The translations under genes and the position numbers were made by a program. DNA of 64,000 nt from Ctenosaura bakeri. Taxonomy: Eukaryota; Chordata; Lepidosauria; Squamata; Iguanidae. Location: assembly GCA_948474755.1 (NCBI GenBank), contig CAOLHI010000560.1:434001-498000 (forward strand), given 5' to 3'. This document shows positions 40,681 to 51,654 of this stretch, in pieces. Under the pieces are notes generated by a model. That model did not search any database and was not told the origin of the DNA. It was given only the letters and a program-made list of their open reading frames with translations. Numbering within the stretch: position 1 is the first letter of the stretch; each line of letters starts with the position of its first letter.

Positions 40681-40775
40681 AGTTGCATATACTCTGAAAC
40701 CATCTTGAATCCCATTCTGGGAGAAAGGCAGAATATAAATTCAATAAATATATAAAAATAAATAAGCTTTTCTTT
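40665..40775 (+). mobile_element. LINE 3' tail (L2/CR1 group)
   Basis: CATCTTGAATCCCATTCTGG and GGCAGAATATAAATTC are the shared tail signature. A GT repeat precedes it. Confidence 0.5.
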
Positions 40776-41620
40776 TGGATGTGGCAGATGATTGGTCGTG
40801 TTGGATGTGGACAGGGTTGACAGATCTCAGGGCCTGGCCCTGTGCCCCCAGTTTTCCTAGGTCATTCCCAGGCAAGACATGAGAGTGCAAATTCTCCAAT
40901 TTTGGGGAACTCAGCTTCAGATAAGAGGAAAGGGCAGCGTGTAAATGTCCTGCTCGGCCAGTAGAGCAGCAGCTTTTGACAATTTACAAGGCTTAACCAA
41001 TTTGTTACTGCAACTTGCAAAGAAATGCCGGTGTGTGTGTGTCAATGTATACCTAGTTAGTTTCCTTTTTGCTTCATAGTCCTTGTGCCAGGGCTCACCC
41101 TCCATTCTACTCTGAATCCACCTTCTGACTAAAAGCAAGTAGGCTAGATTCATTATCCAGTCTCCCTAAGCAAATGAGAAGATATAAATCCCCTCATTTC
41201 ACCTTGATGTGGAAACAGCCCTGTGAAAGATTTCCTTCTCAGGCTGGCCCCACAGTTCCTAGCCTTCTAAACTTGTCACGGTCACCTTGTCCTCTGGCCC
41301 TCTTTTAAAATCTCTCCTTGGATCTGGAGCACTACGCCTTCAGGTGACCTGACTGTGGCTAAGTGCGTATGTTAGATTTGCTTTCTATATGGTATATGTA
41401 ATTCATTCTTGTTTCAAGGTAAATGATGCTGCTGTCCAGGGTCAGTTTTACAAAATAACAAACAGGTTAACTTTATTTACTAACAGATACAATGATTGCT
41501 ATCAGTTTCCATTTCTTAGTTCCAAACAATTAACACTGTTCAAATTGTTATGTCAGACACTTTCCTTAAATCCATTCAGGAACCCAGAATTCATACTCTC
41601 TCCTCAGACTCTCACAACTA
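40776..41620. other. Intergenic, no gene
   Basis: No gene or clear repeat seen; a short GT repeat is near 41030. Confidence 0.45.
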
Positions 41621-41621
41621 A

Positions 41622-41716
41622 GGCCATTTCCGCACTAGCCTGTTATAGTGCGATGATTCCACTTTCAACATCTGATGGAATCCTGGGGTTTGCAGTTTAG
41701 GGAGGGGCCAGCCGGA
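41622..41716. mobile_element. Half palindromic MITE, copy O
   Basis: Only the left arm and centre remain, from GGCCATTTCCGCACTAGCC to GGGGCCAGCCGG. Confidence 0.85.
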
Positions 41717-42103
41717 AATCTCAGGGTCTGGGGTGATCCTGAACTGTCATTCCTAGTTGGGGATAATGTGCTTTGTAGTGCCACACATCTAGAAGTAGTG
41801 AGTTTAGGTAAAGCTGACATGCTGCTTCCAGTAGGCATTGGTGCTCTAGACTGTCCAAGCCATAGTGTAACTTCATACTATACTTGATGAATTAAGGAAC
41901 TGCAAACTACCGATATGTCTCTTTGTTGCTACTAAAACTACAAACCAAAGCCCCCCAAAACCAACAGGGTACTGATACTTTAATGACTTATACAGAAGGA
42001 TGCTTTGTTCCCAGATGCAATTTCTCTCAAAAGAGACTGGATCTTTGGCCTGATTTGGGGGAGGGGAGTCTATTTTCAGGACCACAAAATTTGCAAGTCT
42101 TAT

Positions 42104-42256
42104 GGCCATTTCTGCACTGGACTGTTATAGTGCTATTATTCCACTTTCAACATCCTATGGAATCTTGGGGTTTGCAGTTTAGGGAGGGGTGTTTGGATTC
42201 CATAGGATGTTGAAAGTGGAATAATAGCACTGTAACAGTCTAATGCGAAAATGGCC
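42104..42256. mobile_element. Palindromic MITE copy P
   Basis: Flanked by perfect TAT target duplications (42101-42103, 42257-42259). The centre is short. Confidence 0.88.
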
Positions 42257-42702
42257 TATGAAGTAATGTAAACTTACTGTGTGTTAGTATTAATTCTAGG
42301 ACTTCTAGAATCCAATTAAAACGCATTAAAAAAACACTTCAAAAGATGTGAAGCAAAAAACATTTCAGAAGATGAAATACTGTACAGAAATTTCTCCTCC
42401 CCCATGTTTCCATAGTTTTTCAGTTTTTTTCCAAGGGAAAGGGAAATGTATGTTCTGCTTATGGCGCAGGAGTTCCCACCAAATAGGATGAGCCTCTCCC
42501 ATATTTTTCCTGGGTTTTTGAAAAATTCTGGTCTTTTACCATTGGGCCACAAATGAACTGACGTCACTAGAACCCTATCTGCAAAAACGTTCTGTCCTGT
42601 GTGTGTGCGTTTGTCATAGACTTTGAGATACTGGAGACCTTGCCTATCAGTTTGTGTAGTATATAAGATGCTGCATCTACAACCATTCAGCTTTGCTTAA
42701 AG

Positions 42703-42819
42703 TAAAGCTTGGAAAAGTTACTTGTTTGGACTACAACTCCCAGAATTCCCAAGACAGCATGACCATGGTCATGCAGCTGAGGGGACTTGTAGTCCAAAAG
42801 TAAATTTCCAAGCTCTGTC
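42703..42819. mobile_element. Second MITE family, intact copy
   Basis: Arms with GCTTGGAAAAGTTACTT and GGACTACAACTCCCAGAAT are mirrored by GTAGTCCAAAAGTAA and TTTCCAAGCTCTG. Confidence 0.65.
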
Positions 42820-42824
42820 TTAAA

Positions 42825-43144
42825 GGGACAATGATCATCTCAGGATTGAAAGCCTTTTCAGGAATTTCCTGAGATTTTAGCCTCAATATGGCCAGATCTT
42901 AGAATTCCCAGCACAATGCTGCACTAGTTGAATCTCTGCCTGCCACAAAGCTCTTAAAGAGAGGGCTGCCCTTTCAGAACAAATGTGGTCATGCTTACAA
43001 TGGTATGGAAAATGCAGTACTGATAGAACTTGGCAATGAAAGTAAATAGATGAGTTATGCTACAGCAGAATAAAAGGTTGGACTTGCAAGAGTGGACAAT
43101 CTATTTAAGAAGGCCTTTCTCTGTTCACCTGGGAATCATAGTCA
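42825..43144. other. Intergenic, no gene
   Basis: Nothing recognised between the MITE and the L2 copy. Confidence 0.45.
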
Positions 43145-44205
43145 AACCTAATATTTAAAAAATGTATTTCTATCCTGCCTCTCCACATGGATCGAGGCGG
43201 CGAACAACATTGAATATATTAATACATTAAGAAACATTAAAAAAAATACCCAATCCTTCCCACCCACCAATCCACCTAAAACCAACCCCCTAAAACACAC
43301 AACAATCAATCAACTATTGAAAGAACAGCAAGACAATTGATGGGAGGCGATGGAAATGCTAGTCTTGGAAGGCCTGTCGGAAGAGATCAGTCTTGACTGC
43401 TATTTTAAAGCAGTCAAGACTGGTAATATGTCGGGTCTCCTCCGGTAGGCCATGCCATAACTTGGGAGCGATAGAAGAGAAGGTTCTCTGGGTAACCGCA
43501 GCCAACCTAGTTCTGACTGACTGCAGTAAATTCCTCCCAGAGGACCTTAGTGTGCGGGGCGGATTGTATGGGAGAAGGCGATCCATATTGTATGGAAGCT
43601 TCCGGACTAAGCACAAGGGTAGCCCTATGTAGAGCGCATTGCAGAAGTCAAGCCGTGAAGTTACCAGCGCATGCACCACTGTTTTTAGGTGTTCCAGCTC
43701 CAGGAAGGGGCGCAGCTGGCGTATCAGCCGAAGCTGATAACAGGCACTCCTGGCTGCCACATCTATTTGAGCTGTCACCTGAAGTGGCGAGTCCAGGAGC
43801 ACCCCCAAGGTGCGAACACAGTCTTTCAGGGGAAGTGTGACCCCGTCTAGGACTGGTTGACAGACCTCCATACCTGGGCTAGGGCCCTTAACAGCGAGTA
43901 CCTCCATCTTATCTGGATTTAGCTTCAGTCTGTTTTTCCTCATCCAGTCCATTACTGCTTCAAGACATTCGTTCAGAGGTGAGTTGCCACCCTTAGTTGA
44001 TGCTGTTATGGAGGCATGGAGGGATATATCTGGGTGTCATCAGCGTACTGATAGCACCTTGCTCCATGCCTCCTGATGATCTCTCCCAGCGGTTTCATGT
44101 AGATGTTAAATAGCATTGGGGACAGGACAGTGCCCTGAGGGACGCCAGTATTAAGCTCCTTTTTCAAGGAGCAACTAAGAACAGATTGCCAGTACTTTGC
44201 TTAAG
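43145..44205 (-). mobile_element. L2-type LINE, reverse-transcriptase C-terminal half and 3' end
   Basis: The minus strand encodes GVPQGTVLSPMLFNIYMKPL and the catalytic YADDTQIY box (near 44050). After a frame break come 198 open codons at 43359-43952 with LDFCNALYIGLP and APKLWHGLPEETR. The 3' tail is at 43145-43210. It is younger than the copy at 13.9-15.4 kb. Confidence 0.88.
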
Positions 44206-44379
44206 GATGAAATCTATAAACACAAAGTGGAAAAGCCCGTCAAGTAATAAGGCACCTCTTCTACAGCGCTAAAGTTATAAAGAGTGCATTTTTCAAGACT
44301 CTAGGTATCATCTGTACATATACTGTATATGCATTCCAGAAAAATAAATGTTGGTTGGCTGGAGTACATAGCAGGGTTT

Positions 44380-45046
44380 TGTCAATGTCAGGCGGAGACC
44401 AAGCAACACAGAGGCGGCAACTGGAGTTTTATGGCTTTTAGTAAGTAGTCTGTAAATTAATCAAGGGTTTACAGCACCCAAAGCAAACAGAGGCAATAAA
44501 TAAGGCTGTAAAGTAATTAAGGGGTTACGTCACCCAAGACGAACGAAGGTAGTGGAACTCAGGAATAGCAAGCCCATGGAACAGGTAGCAGAGTCACGGA
44601 TGAATGGCAGTTGTTGCCCCATAACCCCCACTCCCCAGCATCTGCCTGAAATAGTCTTTAGCCCAGCTGGGCCTGATCAAACGTCCGTTAACCTGGCCCG
44701 CAGCTGAGGGACCTCTGATCTCAGCCGCTTCTCTAGCAGGCGTTTTGATTTACGAACCGCCACCTTTTCCAGCCGCCTCTGGAGGAATGTGGGGGGAAAG
44801 TCTGCTGCAAGCTCCGGGCTGGAGTCAGAAGCAGCAGCTTCTGTCGAGCCAGAAGCATTGGACTCCTCTGCTGTAGGTATCGGCCCTGGGTCAGCTGGGG
44901 AGTTGCTGGCAGGCCCCTCCCTTGCCTCTGCAGGAGCCCCCTCTCCCTCCAAGGGATCCTCCCCTGGCTGGGAGTTCAAGCTCAACTCAGAGTCCCTGTC
45001 TGAATCGGCAGCCTGCTCAGCCTCCTGCTCCGCCTGGCTCATGACA
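44380..45046 (-). mobile_element. Probable solo LTR
   Basis: The 667-base unit begins TG and ends CA, and is flanked by the perfect 5-base duplication GGTTT (44375-44379, 45047-45051). The ends share TGTCA and CAGGCGGAG as imperfect inverted repeats. On the minus strand an acidic, serine-rich frame is open from near its start to 44677. It resembles no host gene. An old LTR retroelement end, family not identified. Confidence 0.65.
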
Positions 45047-45058
45047 GGTTTGGCCCTC

Positions 45059-45162
45059 AAGATATTTTGAACTTCAGCTCCCATAATCTCCTACCATTGG
45101 CTATTCTGGATAGCTATTACACTGCAATTCTGGGGCTGATGGGAGCTGAAGTCCAAAATATC
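45059..45162. mobile_element. Third small palindromic DNA element
   Basis: Arms AGATATTTTGAACTTCAGCT and (reversed) AGATATTTTGGACTTCAGCT about 100 bases apart. Confidence 0.6.
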
Positions 45163-45677
45163 TGGAAGTTCCCCACTTGCAATGTATTAAATAGTCTGTC
45201 AGATCTAAATCCAATTGCTGTTCCCAAACAAAGAAGACTAGTTGAATCAATTGCTAAATGGTAACTCAACTTTTACGTAATTTCCATTGATTTAGTGAGT
45301 CTATTTATAAGGACTAGCAACTGGATTTAGGTCTCAATGGCATTAGGTATCATGGATGATTTGGAAAGGGACTATGAACTTGGGCATGTAGATACTTGGT
45401 GATCAAATTCTGAAATATTCTCCTCGAGTAGTGCTTCTCGGACTATAACGTGGGGAACTGACAAATAATTTTTTTTCAATGTGGTGTAGAAAACTATCCT
45501 TCTTTCTGTGTTTTTTATGCCCATGATAACCAAATTTTCTGTTCAGGAAGTAATGCCCAGGAACACATTCACTTTGTTAACTGAGGTATAGCTCTACTTG
45601 TGTAAATGTGAAGGGGCCCAAGAGTTGCATTTGTAAGCTCTGTTAATCAGAAACCTGAAATCTGCTATCCTACCAAA

Positions 45678-46062
45678 AGCCATTCCCACACTACACTGGC
45701 CTTTTCCGCACGACACTCTTATAATGCGATTATTCCACTTTCAACCTCCTAGGGAATCCTGGGGTTTGCAGCTTCGAGAGGGGCTGGCTGGCCCCTCTCG
45801 AAGCTGCAAACCCCAGGATTCTCTAGGAGGTTGAAAGTGGAATAATCGGGCTATAAGAGTGTCATGCGGAAAAGGCCACTGTTAAAGTGCTATTATTCCA
45901 CTTTCAACATCCTGTGGAATTCTGGGGTTTGTAGTTGACTGAGGCCAAAGAGCTCTCTGGCTGAGAATTTTAAATGTCCCTCCCTAAACTACAAACCTTA
46001 GGATTCCATAGGATGTTGAAAGTGGAATAATAGCACTGTAACAGTGTAGTGTGGAAATGGCC
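45678..46062. mobile_element. Palindromic MITE copy R (outer)
   Basis: An old full-centre copy running from GCCATTCCCACACTACACT to GTGTAGTGTGGAAATGGCC, split by copy Q. Confidence 0.85.
45698..45877. mobile_element. Palindromic MITE copy Q, inserted in R
   Basis: Near-perfect palindrome of 180 bases with TCGAGAGGGGCTGGCTGG centre. It is flanked by ACT on both sides (45695-45697, 45878-45880); removing it and one ACT restores copy R. Confidence 0.93.
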
Positions 46063-46585
46063 AAAGTCTTTGCCAGTGTTTCATAAAATAAAACTCTCAA
46101 GTGTTGTACATTCCACCACTAATAAGTGCATAATGAGGTATCAAATTGGAATTCTTATTCAACAGACCTAAAAACAGCACTATCATATTCAATCAAAAGC
46201 CAACTTTGTATGGTTTTGTTGAATTTTGTTCTACTACCCAAAAGTGTGAAACTGACACATGAAGGGTGGGCTTCTGCTGAATGCCAAGAGATTTCATATC
46301 TCCTTGTCATATCTTCTCAAAACCTAACAATATAAACTTCACTATATATTCTTCTTCAGTGTCAGAAAGCTCAAGTTTTTGTACAGACTAATCTTTTAGG
46401 CCTGGATCCTATTGTTAGCCTCAACCAGAGCAGACCTTAAATAAATGGTATTTATGTTGACTCATAATTCAGCAATTGGTTCTACAGATCCACTCTGGTT
46501 AGGATTACAAACAGAAATCAGGTCTTAGTGTATTATGACTTACAAAGGCTAGAATATTTTAGAGCATTTTAGCTTTTTAGAGCAT
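46063..46585. other. Intergenic, no gene
   Basis: AT-rich, nothing recognised. Confidence 0.5.
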
Positions 46586-47125
46586 TTTGTTGTTATTAAG
46601 TGCTGCCAAACTGATTTCAACTTATAGTGATCTCATGAATGTGGGTCCTTCCAGACACCCTGTTATTAACAGTCTTGCAAACTCAAGGTCTTTTCTTCAT
46701 TATGTCTGTCCACTTGTAACAGAATCGTCCTCCTTTCTTAATGCCTTCCACTTTACTGAGCATTATTTCAAATGAGTTGTGTTGTCTCGCGGTACATCCA
46801 AAGTACAATAGCCTCAAGTTTTAGCTAGTTTTGGCTTATAGAAAGAGTTCATGCTTGGTTTGCTCTAAGACTGGTTATTTTGGCAGTCCATGGTGTCAAT
46901 AAAACCCTCCTCCAGCACCACATTTCAAAGGAGTTGATGTTCTTCCTGACAGCTTTCTTTACTGGGCAGTTTTCAACAACCATATATAGAAATTGGCATG
47001 GATGATTCCGACTTGGATATTTCACGATATATCTGTACACTTGAGATTCTTACCTAATTCTTACATAGCTGCCCTTCCAAGCTCTAGTCTTTTTCTGATT
47101 TTTTCCAGTCAAGGACTCAAGGTGA
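46586..47125 (-). mobile_element. RTE/BovB-type LINE, 3' fragment
   Basis: The minus strand reads INSFEMWCWRRVLLTPWTAK, the conserved end of the RTE reverse-transcriptase protein. It is followed by a 3' part to TTGTTGTTATTAAGTGC at the left. Confidence 0.8.
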
Positions 47126-48468
47126 CTTTCAACAGTTAAAATAAACATAACTAAAAAATTACTTCATATACAAGATAAAATGTAATTAAATTGTCAATAA
47201 AATTTAAACCAATTAAAAACGCAGGCAACACAGCACATGATGCAAGGCCTGTTCGCCTTGAGCAATCAGTCTTCAATGGCCTGCAGAAACAAAATAAGCC
47301 TTCACCTGTCTGTGAAAAGACAGCAAGGAGGATGATCACAGTTTCCATCTTGATATATGACTGAAGCAAGGTATGGGAAACCTGGGAAATCTTTAACTAT
47401 TTCAGTGTCCTCATCATTTACTTTAAAGTTGTGTAAAGTTTATATATATACATATACATACACATACACACATATATATATTAATTATTGTTATAGCATT
47501 AGCAATGCTTTAACACTAGATGGCAGGCTTCTCATTACTATCGAGTAAGATCAGCCTCATTACTCAAGATTTTCTAGCCAGTTTAGGAAATGTATTCTGA
47601 TGCAAACCAAGTCATCTGCTAAACCCAAAAATTTATAACAGTGTAAAATGATTGTCTAATTGTCGATGATAATTTCCCTGGCTGAGAATATGTCATATAC
47701 AAATCTGTGGAAAACAAGTTTCCCTATGTTCATTTTGTTGTGCTGTTGCTATTCAACAATAGCAAAATATTGCTGCCTGCTGTACAGGAACATCCATACT
47801 ATTTCAATGCATTGTACATGAGAGCATTTGAAAAATAATACACTTTACTGGTATCAATGTATTAACACTGTTTGGTAAGGTTGCATAAAATGCACACCCA
47901 TGTCCTATCCTATCTTTCTCTATTTTAACTCTACATCTTACAAAACCATGTGTGGAAATCCAACGAGGTTGCTTTCTGGAACAAATAAACCTGAGGATAA
48001 AGAGAATTGTGAGACGAATAATCTCTGTCCTTGATTTTCTCTAAGCTTTTTGTCTAAAGATTATACCAGTTCTATACTACCAAAATATGCAAGTAGCATA
48101 ATTCCTTAGTAAAAAGAAGACATGGATTTACATAAAATTTGCAGATACTACTGACTTACATGTACAAATACTAATTTAAAAACAATTTTTATAATTTAAA
48201 TAAAAATGGAAACATGTATAAAGTTGCAAAAAAAATCTGTATAGAAACCATGAGTACAATTTGCTTAAATAAATGTACTGGCTGGTAACTATGTGCACAT
48301 GCTTTAATAATTTCTTTTCCTCTATGTTTGGAGAAATCTTGTTTTAATTAAATTTATTCTGTGTTTGAATACTGAGAAGGGTCTATAGCTACTGGTTTCG
48401 AAGTCCACAGAGTACAATTTTGCTTCAGACATGTTCTAATGACATCCAGATTAGGTGGAGAAGACTAT
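47126..48468. other. Intergenic, no gene
   Basis: AT-rich; an alternating TA/CA repeat is at about 47440-47481. No coding signal. Confidence 0.5.
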
Positions 48469-48896
48469 GGTCCTTTCTGCACCTTACCTGTTCTTGAAGC
48501 CATCATGTGGAGATGCAGGGAAAGCCTCTCCCAGGAGGGAAGCGTGACAGAAGTGCTCCCCTTCACACCGGCTGCCTGCTGGACAGGAGGAAGTCGATGG
48601 TTCTGCCCCTCCCTTCCACAGCGCAGCCCAGCAGTTTCCGGGTCTGCGCTGGGGGAGGAAGCGCAGCCATTGTGCTTCCTGCCATTCTGCACAACAGGTA
48701 AGTGCAGGAGGGAGGTGGGAGGACTGCGCAATTGTGTGTCATTGATGGGAGAAACCTGTCAATGATTTAATCTGCAATTGCAATGAGTGGCCACGGGATC
48801 ACAATGAGATCGTGATGACATCATGCAGAATCATTGTCGCAATCTCATTACGATCTTGTGGCCATTGTGGGTTGGGGGCGGGGTGCAGAAAGGACC
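48469..48896. mobile_element. 428-base TIR element related by its ends to the MITE family
   Basis: Ends GGTCCTTTCTGCACC and its reverse, flanked by TAT and TAC. The ends resemble GGCCATTTCCGCAC of the MITEs. The inside is GC-rich with a further inverted repeat (GTGGCCACGGGATCACAATG against its reverse). Confidence 0.75.
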
Positions 48897-49090
48897 TACG
48901 TTGGGCATCCCTTGAAGACATTTTGGAAACTTCTGTTGGTTGAGAATGCTGCAACCAGATACAGATCTTGACAAGAGGATTGGATTACCCCTCCCCAAAT
49001 CTCCCAGCCAACAGAGTTATTCCTGACTATAGCAGCAGGAGGAGTCTTAAGTTGTAGTCCAAAAAATAAATGTTCCAAGCTCTGAAACAG
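48897..49090 (+). mobile_element. LINE and MITE remnants
   Basis: A decayed LINE peptide (LLLVENAATRYRS-like) is followed by an end of the second MITE family (GTAGTCCAAAAAATAAATGT). Confidence 0.4.
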
Positions 49091-49282
49091 AGCTGCTGGG
49101 ATTGAGAAAAACAAATTTCTTGTTATTTGTTTCTGGGATGTTGGTTTTGATATTCAGGGACCTAAGTGGCATGGGATCAGTGTTATCTCAGGAATCATCT
49201 CCTCTGAAATGAACTTACTTCAGATTTGCTCTTTATTTCTTGTGCCCTCCTAGTTATTACATAATCAGTTGAAATACAGCTG

Positions 49283-49400
49283 ATGGGTAGAAGGCAAAGG
49301 GTCCTTCAGTTTCAGCACCTAAACTATGGAAAGCTCTCCTCAGATAAGTTTGCCTCTCCAACTCTACTTGAGCTTGTTTTAAATGAGCTGTTAAGACAAA
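49283..49400 (+). mobile_element. LINE C-terminal fragment
   Basis: The plus strand reads GSFSFSAPKLWKALL, the C-terminal motif of L2/CR1-group LINEs. Confidence 0.5.
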
Positions 49401-51175
49401 TAAATGGATACACATTTCAAGATAGGCATGGAGATAGTGTGTGTGTGTATGCATGTTCTGATTTCTAGACCCAACGGCCAAAAATCTGGTACAGAAGTTT
49501 ACCGGTTTGGAAGAGAGAGAGCAGAGCCAGCTGTCCAGAGAGGATTGGATTTTGTAACTGTTATTTTCTTCACTAAACCTTTCATTAGACCCTCAACGTG
49601 CCTATAACAATAGAATCCAAACCAGCCCGCCATGTACTAGGCAGCTATGGTATTTGAATGAGTTATACCATGCCCCATGAATGTCCACCTCTGGAGTTTT
49701 TGATATTTTGAGCAGAGTGCAGAGCCCCACTCCCACCCCATATCTTTTTGACTTTTCTGTGTTTAGAAATCAGATGGTGGTATTTCTCTATGATCATAAC
49801 ATCTACACAATTAGAGAGAGAGGCTTCTGACCATGGATGAAACCCTAGGGCTGTACAGCTCCCATTTTGATATCAGAAGTACACCTGTGGCATTTTCTGT
49901 TACCCCCAGTGGTCAAACCATTTTCAGATTCATGGAAATGCTCAATTAACCAGTTTGTTTCATCAGTTGGTCAAAGGGTGGCTGAGGCAAAAGATAAAAT
50001 GACAGTGCTTCCAATATTCCACATACAAAGGTCAATTACAAAGTGTTAATTCAGTCTTACTACACCATCGGCAAGAGGACTTTGACCCCATCCTCTTTCA
50101 TGTCTGACACAACAAGGTAACTTAGGAGTGAAAGGTAGGTTTAGCAGCCTCTAGGCCTAAATCTAATTGTTAGTTTCCAATGAGAGTAAACCCATTAAAT
50201 CAACTGGACTTATTGAGCCTATCACAATTACATTGATACAATGTGTGTACTCTAGTGCAGACTAACTATTGAATTCAGGTCCTACAATTCTGTCTTTCAG
50301 CATTTCACTGCTGTCCTACCTCATCTGCTGACTGAGATGGCTACCAGCTCTGGGTTGGATGACAGATTCTTAAATACATCATGCATTATTTCATAGGTAA
50401 TTAATATTGCTGAGAGACTGTATCTGTTCAGCTTAATTAGCTTATTGCTGGATGTTGGATATATTTATAAAATATACTTGGGAAAGTATTTATTTATTTC
50501 TCTCCCACTTTTCTCCCAAAATGGAAACCAAGGAGATCACAATAGAACAAAACAAAACAGAAATGAGTTGAACTTTCACATTCGCACAAGGAGATGCTCT
50601 TATGTTTTGATAATTTCACCTATGCTTGTTTTTGACAATATTACAAGTGTGGCACTTGAAAGCATATCAGAGATAGTTCATGGCTCAGGTCAATCCCAAC
50701 AGAGTCCTTCTGCACTCCTTTGGACCCAGGCAATGAACATAAAAATCTGAGTGGGAGGTTTATAGCTGTTTTCTTCTGAGTCCCAGCCGAGTGCTATACA
50801 TGGCAGAACTAGGAAAATGCACTCTCCAAGGCACAAACGATCATAGAACTGAAATTAAAGTTGGCTTCCACCATCATTGCCCCTAGGAAGAAAACATAAT
50901 TCACTTCATCTGGAGTCCAGTGAACTCCCCCTAAGGGTCTGCAGCTGTTCCACACTTTCTGGCCTGGAGAAGAACTGTCTCCTTATCATGCAAAGCTGTG
51001 TTTCTGAGAATTGTAGCAAAAATAGCGTGAATTTTGTTGCTGTCTACAGCTCTGTTATAGAAAGGATACCATGGAACGTTCAGTGAACCTCTTCCCAACC
51101 CCCAACTGTGGAGCTGCAAAAAAGATAAATCCCATGCCAAAGACATTCAGAAAGGGGTTGAAATTAAAATAGCAT
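49401..51175. other. Intergenic, no gene
   Basis: AT-rich. A reversed LINE tail (CTCTCCCACTTTTCTCCCAA) is at about 50490-50535. Nothing else recognised. Confidence 0.5.
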
Positions 51176-51650
51176 GATCTAGTAGTTTGAGTGTTGGGCC
51201 ATTTCCGCACTGTACTGTTATAGTGCTATTATTCCACTTTCAACATCCTGTGGAATCCTGGGGTTTGCAGTTTAGGGAGGGGTCACTTTCAATATCCTGT
51301 GGAATCCTGGGCTTTGTAGGTTACTGAGGCCGAAAAGCTCTCTGGCTGAGAATTCGAAATGCCCTTCCCTCAACTACAAACCTCAGGATTCCATAAGATG
51401 TTGAAAGTGGAATAACAGCACTATAACTGTCTGGTGCAGAAATCACCTCGGACTAGGACTTTAGGAGACAGGATCTGAGTTCCCAATCAGCTATCAGATG
51501 GGTGACCCTGGACAAGTGACATTCTCTCATCCTAAAAGAAGGCACATGACATATCACCTCTGAATAAATCTTGCCAAGAAAGCCCTATGGTAGGATTGCC
51601 ATAAACTGGAGTCAATTGGAAGGCACATAACAACCAACCAACAACAAACA
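51176..51650 (+). mobile_element. tRNA-derived SINE split by MITE S
   Basis: The head piece ends GTTTGAGTGTTG, and the rest resumes GGACTAGGACTTTAGGAGAC at 51450 with tail CTTGCCAAGAAAGCCC and an ACAACCAACCAACAACAA end. Confidence 0.8.
51197..51447. mobile_element. Palindromic MITE copy S
   Basis: Inserted in a SINE with TTG / TCG flanks. The left arm is partly duplicated inside (two versions of CTTTCAA-ATCCTGTGGAATCC). Confidence 0.88.
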
Positions 51651-51654
51651 GCAA

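Noticed and set aside
44677..45084. 135-codon acidic open frame as a host gene
   Set aside because: It starts outside and runs through a unit with TG...CA ends and target duplications, so it is part of an LTR-type repeat.
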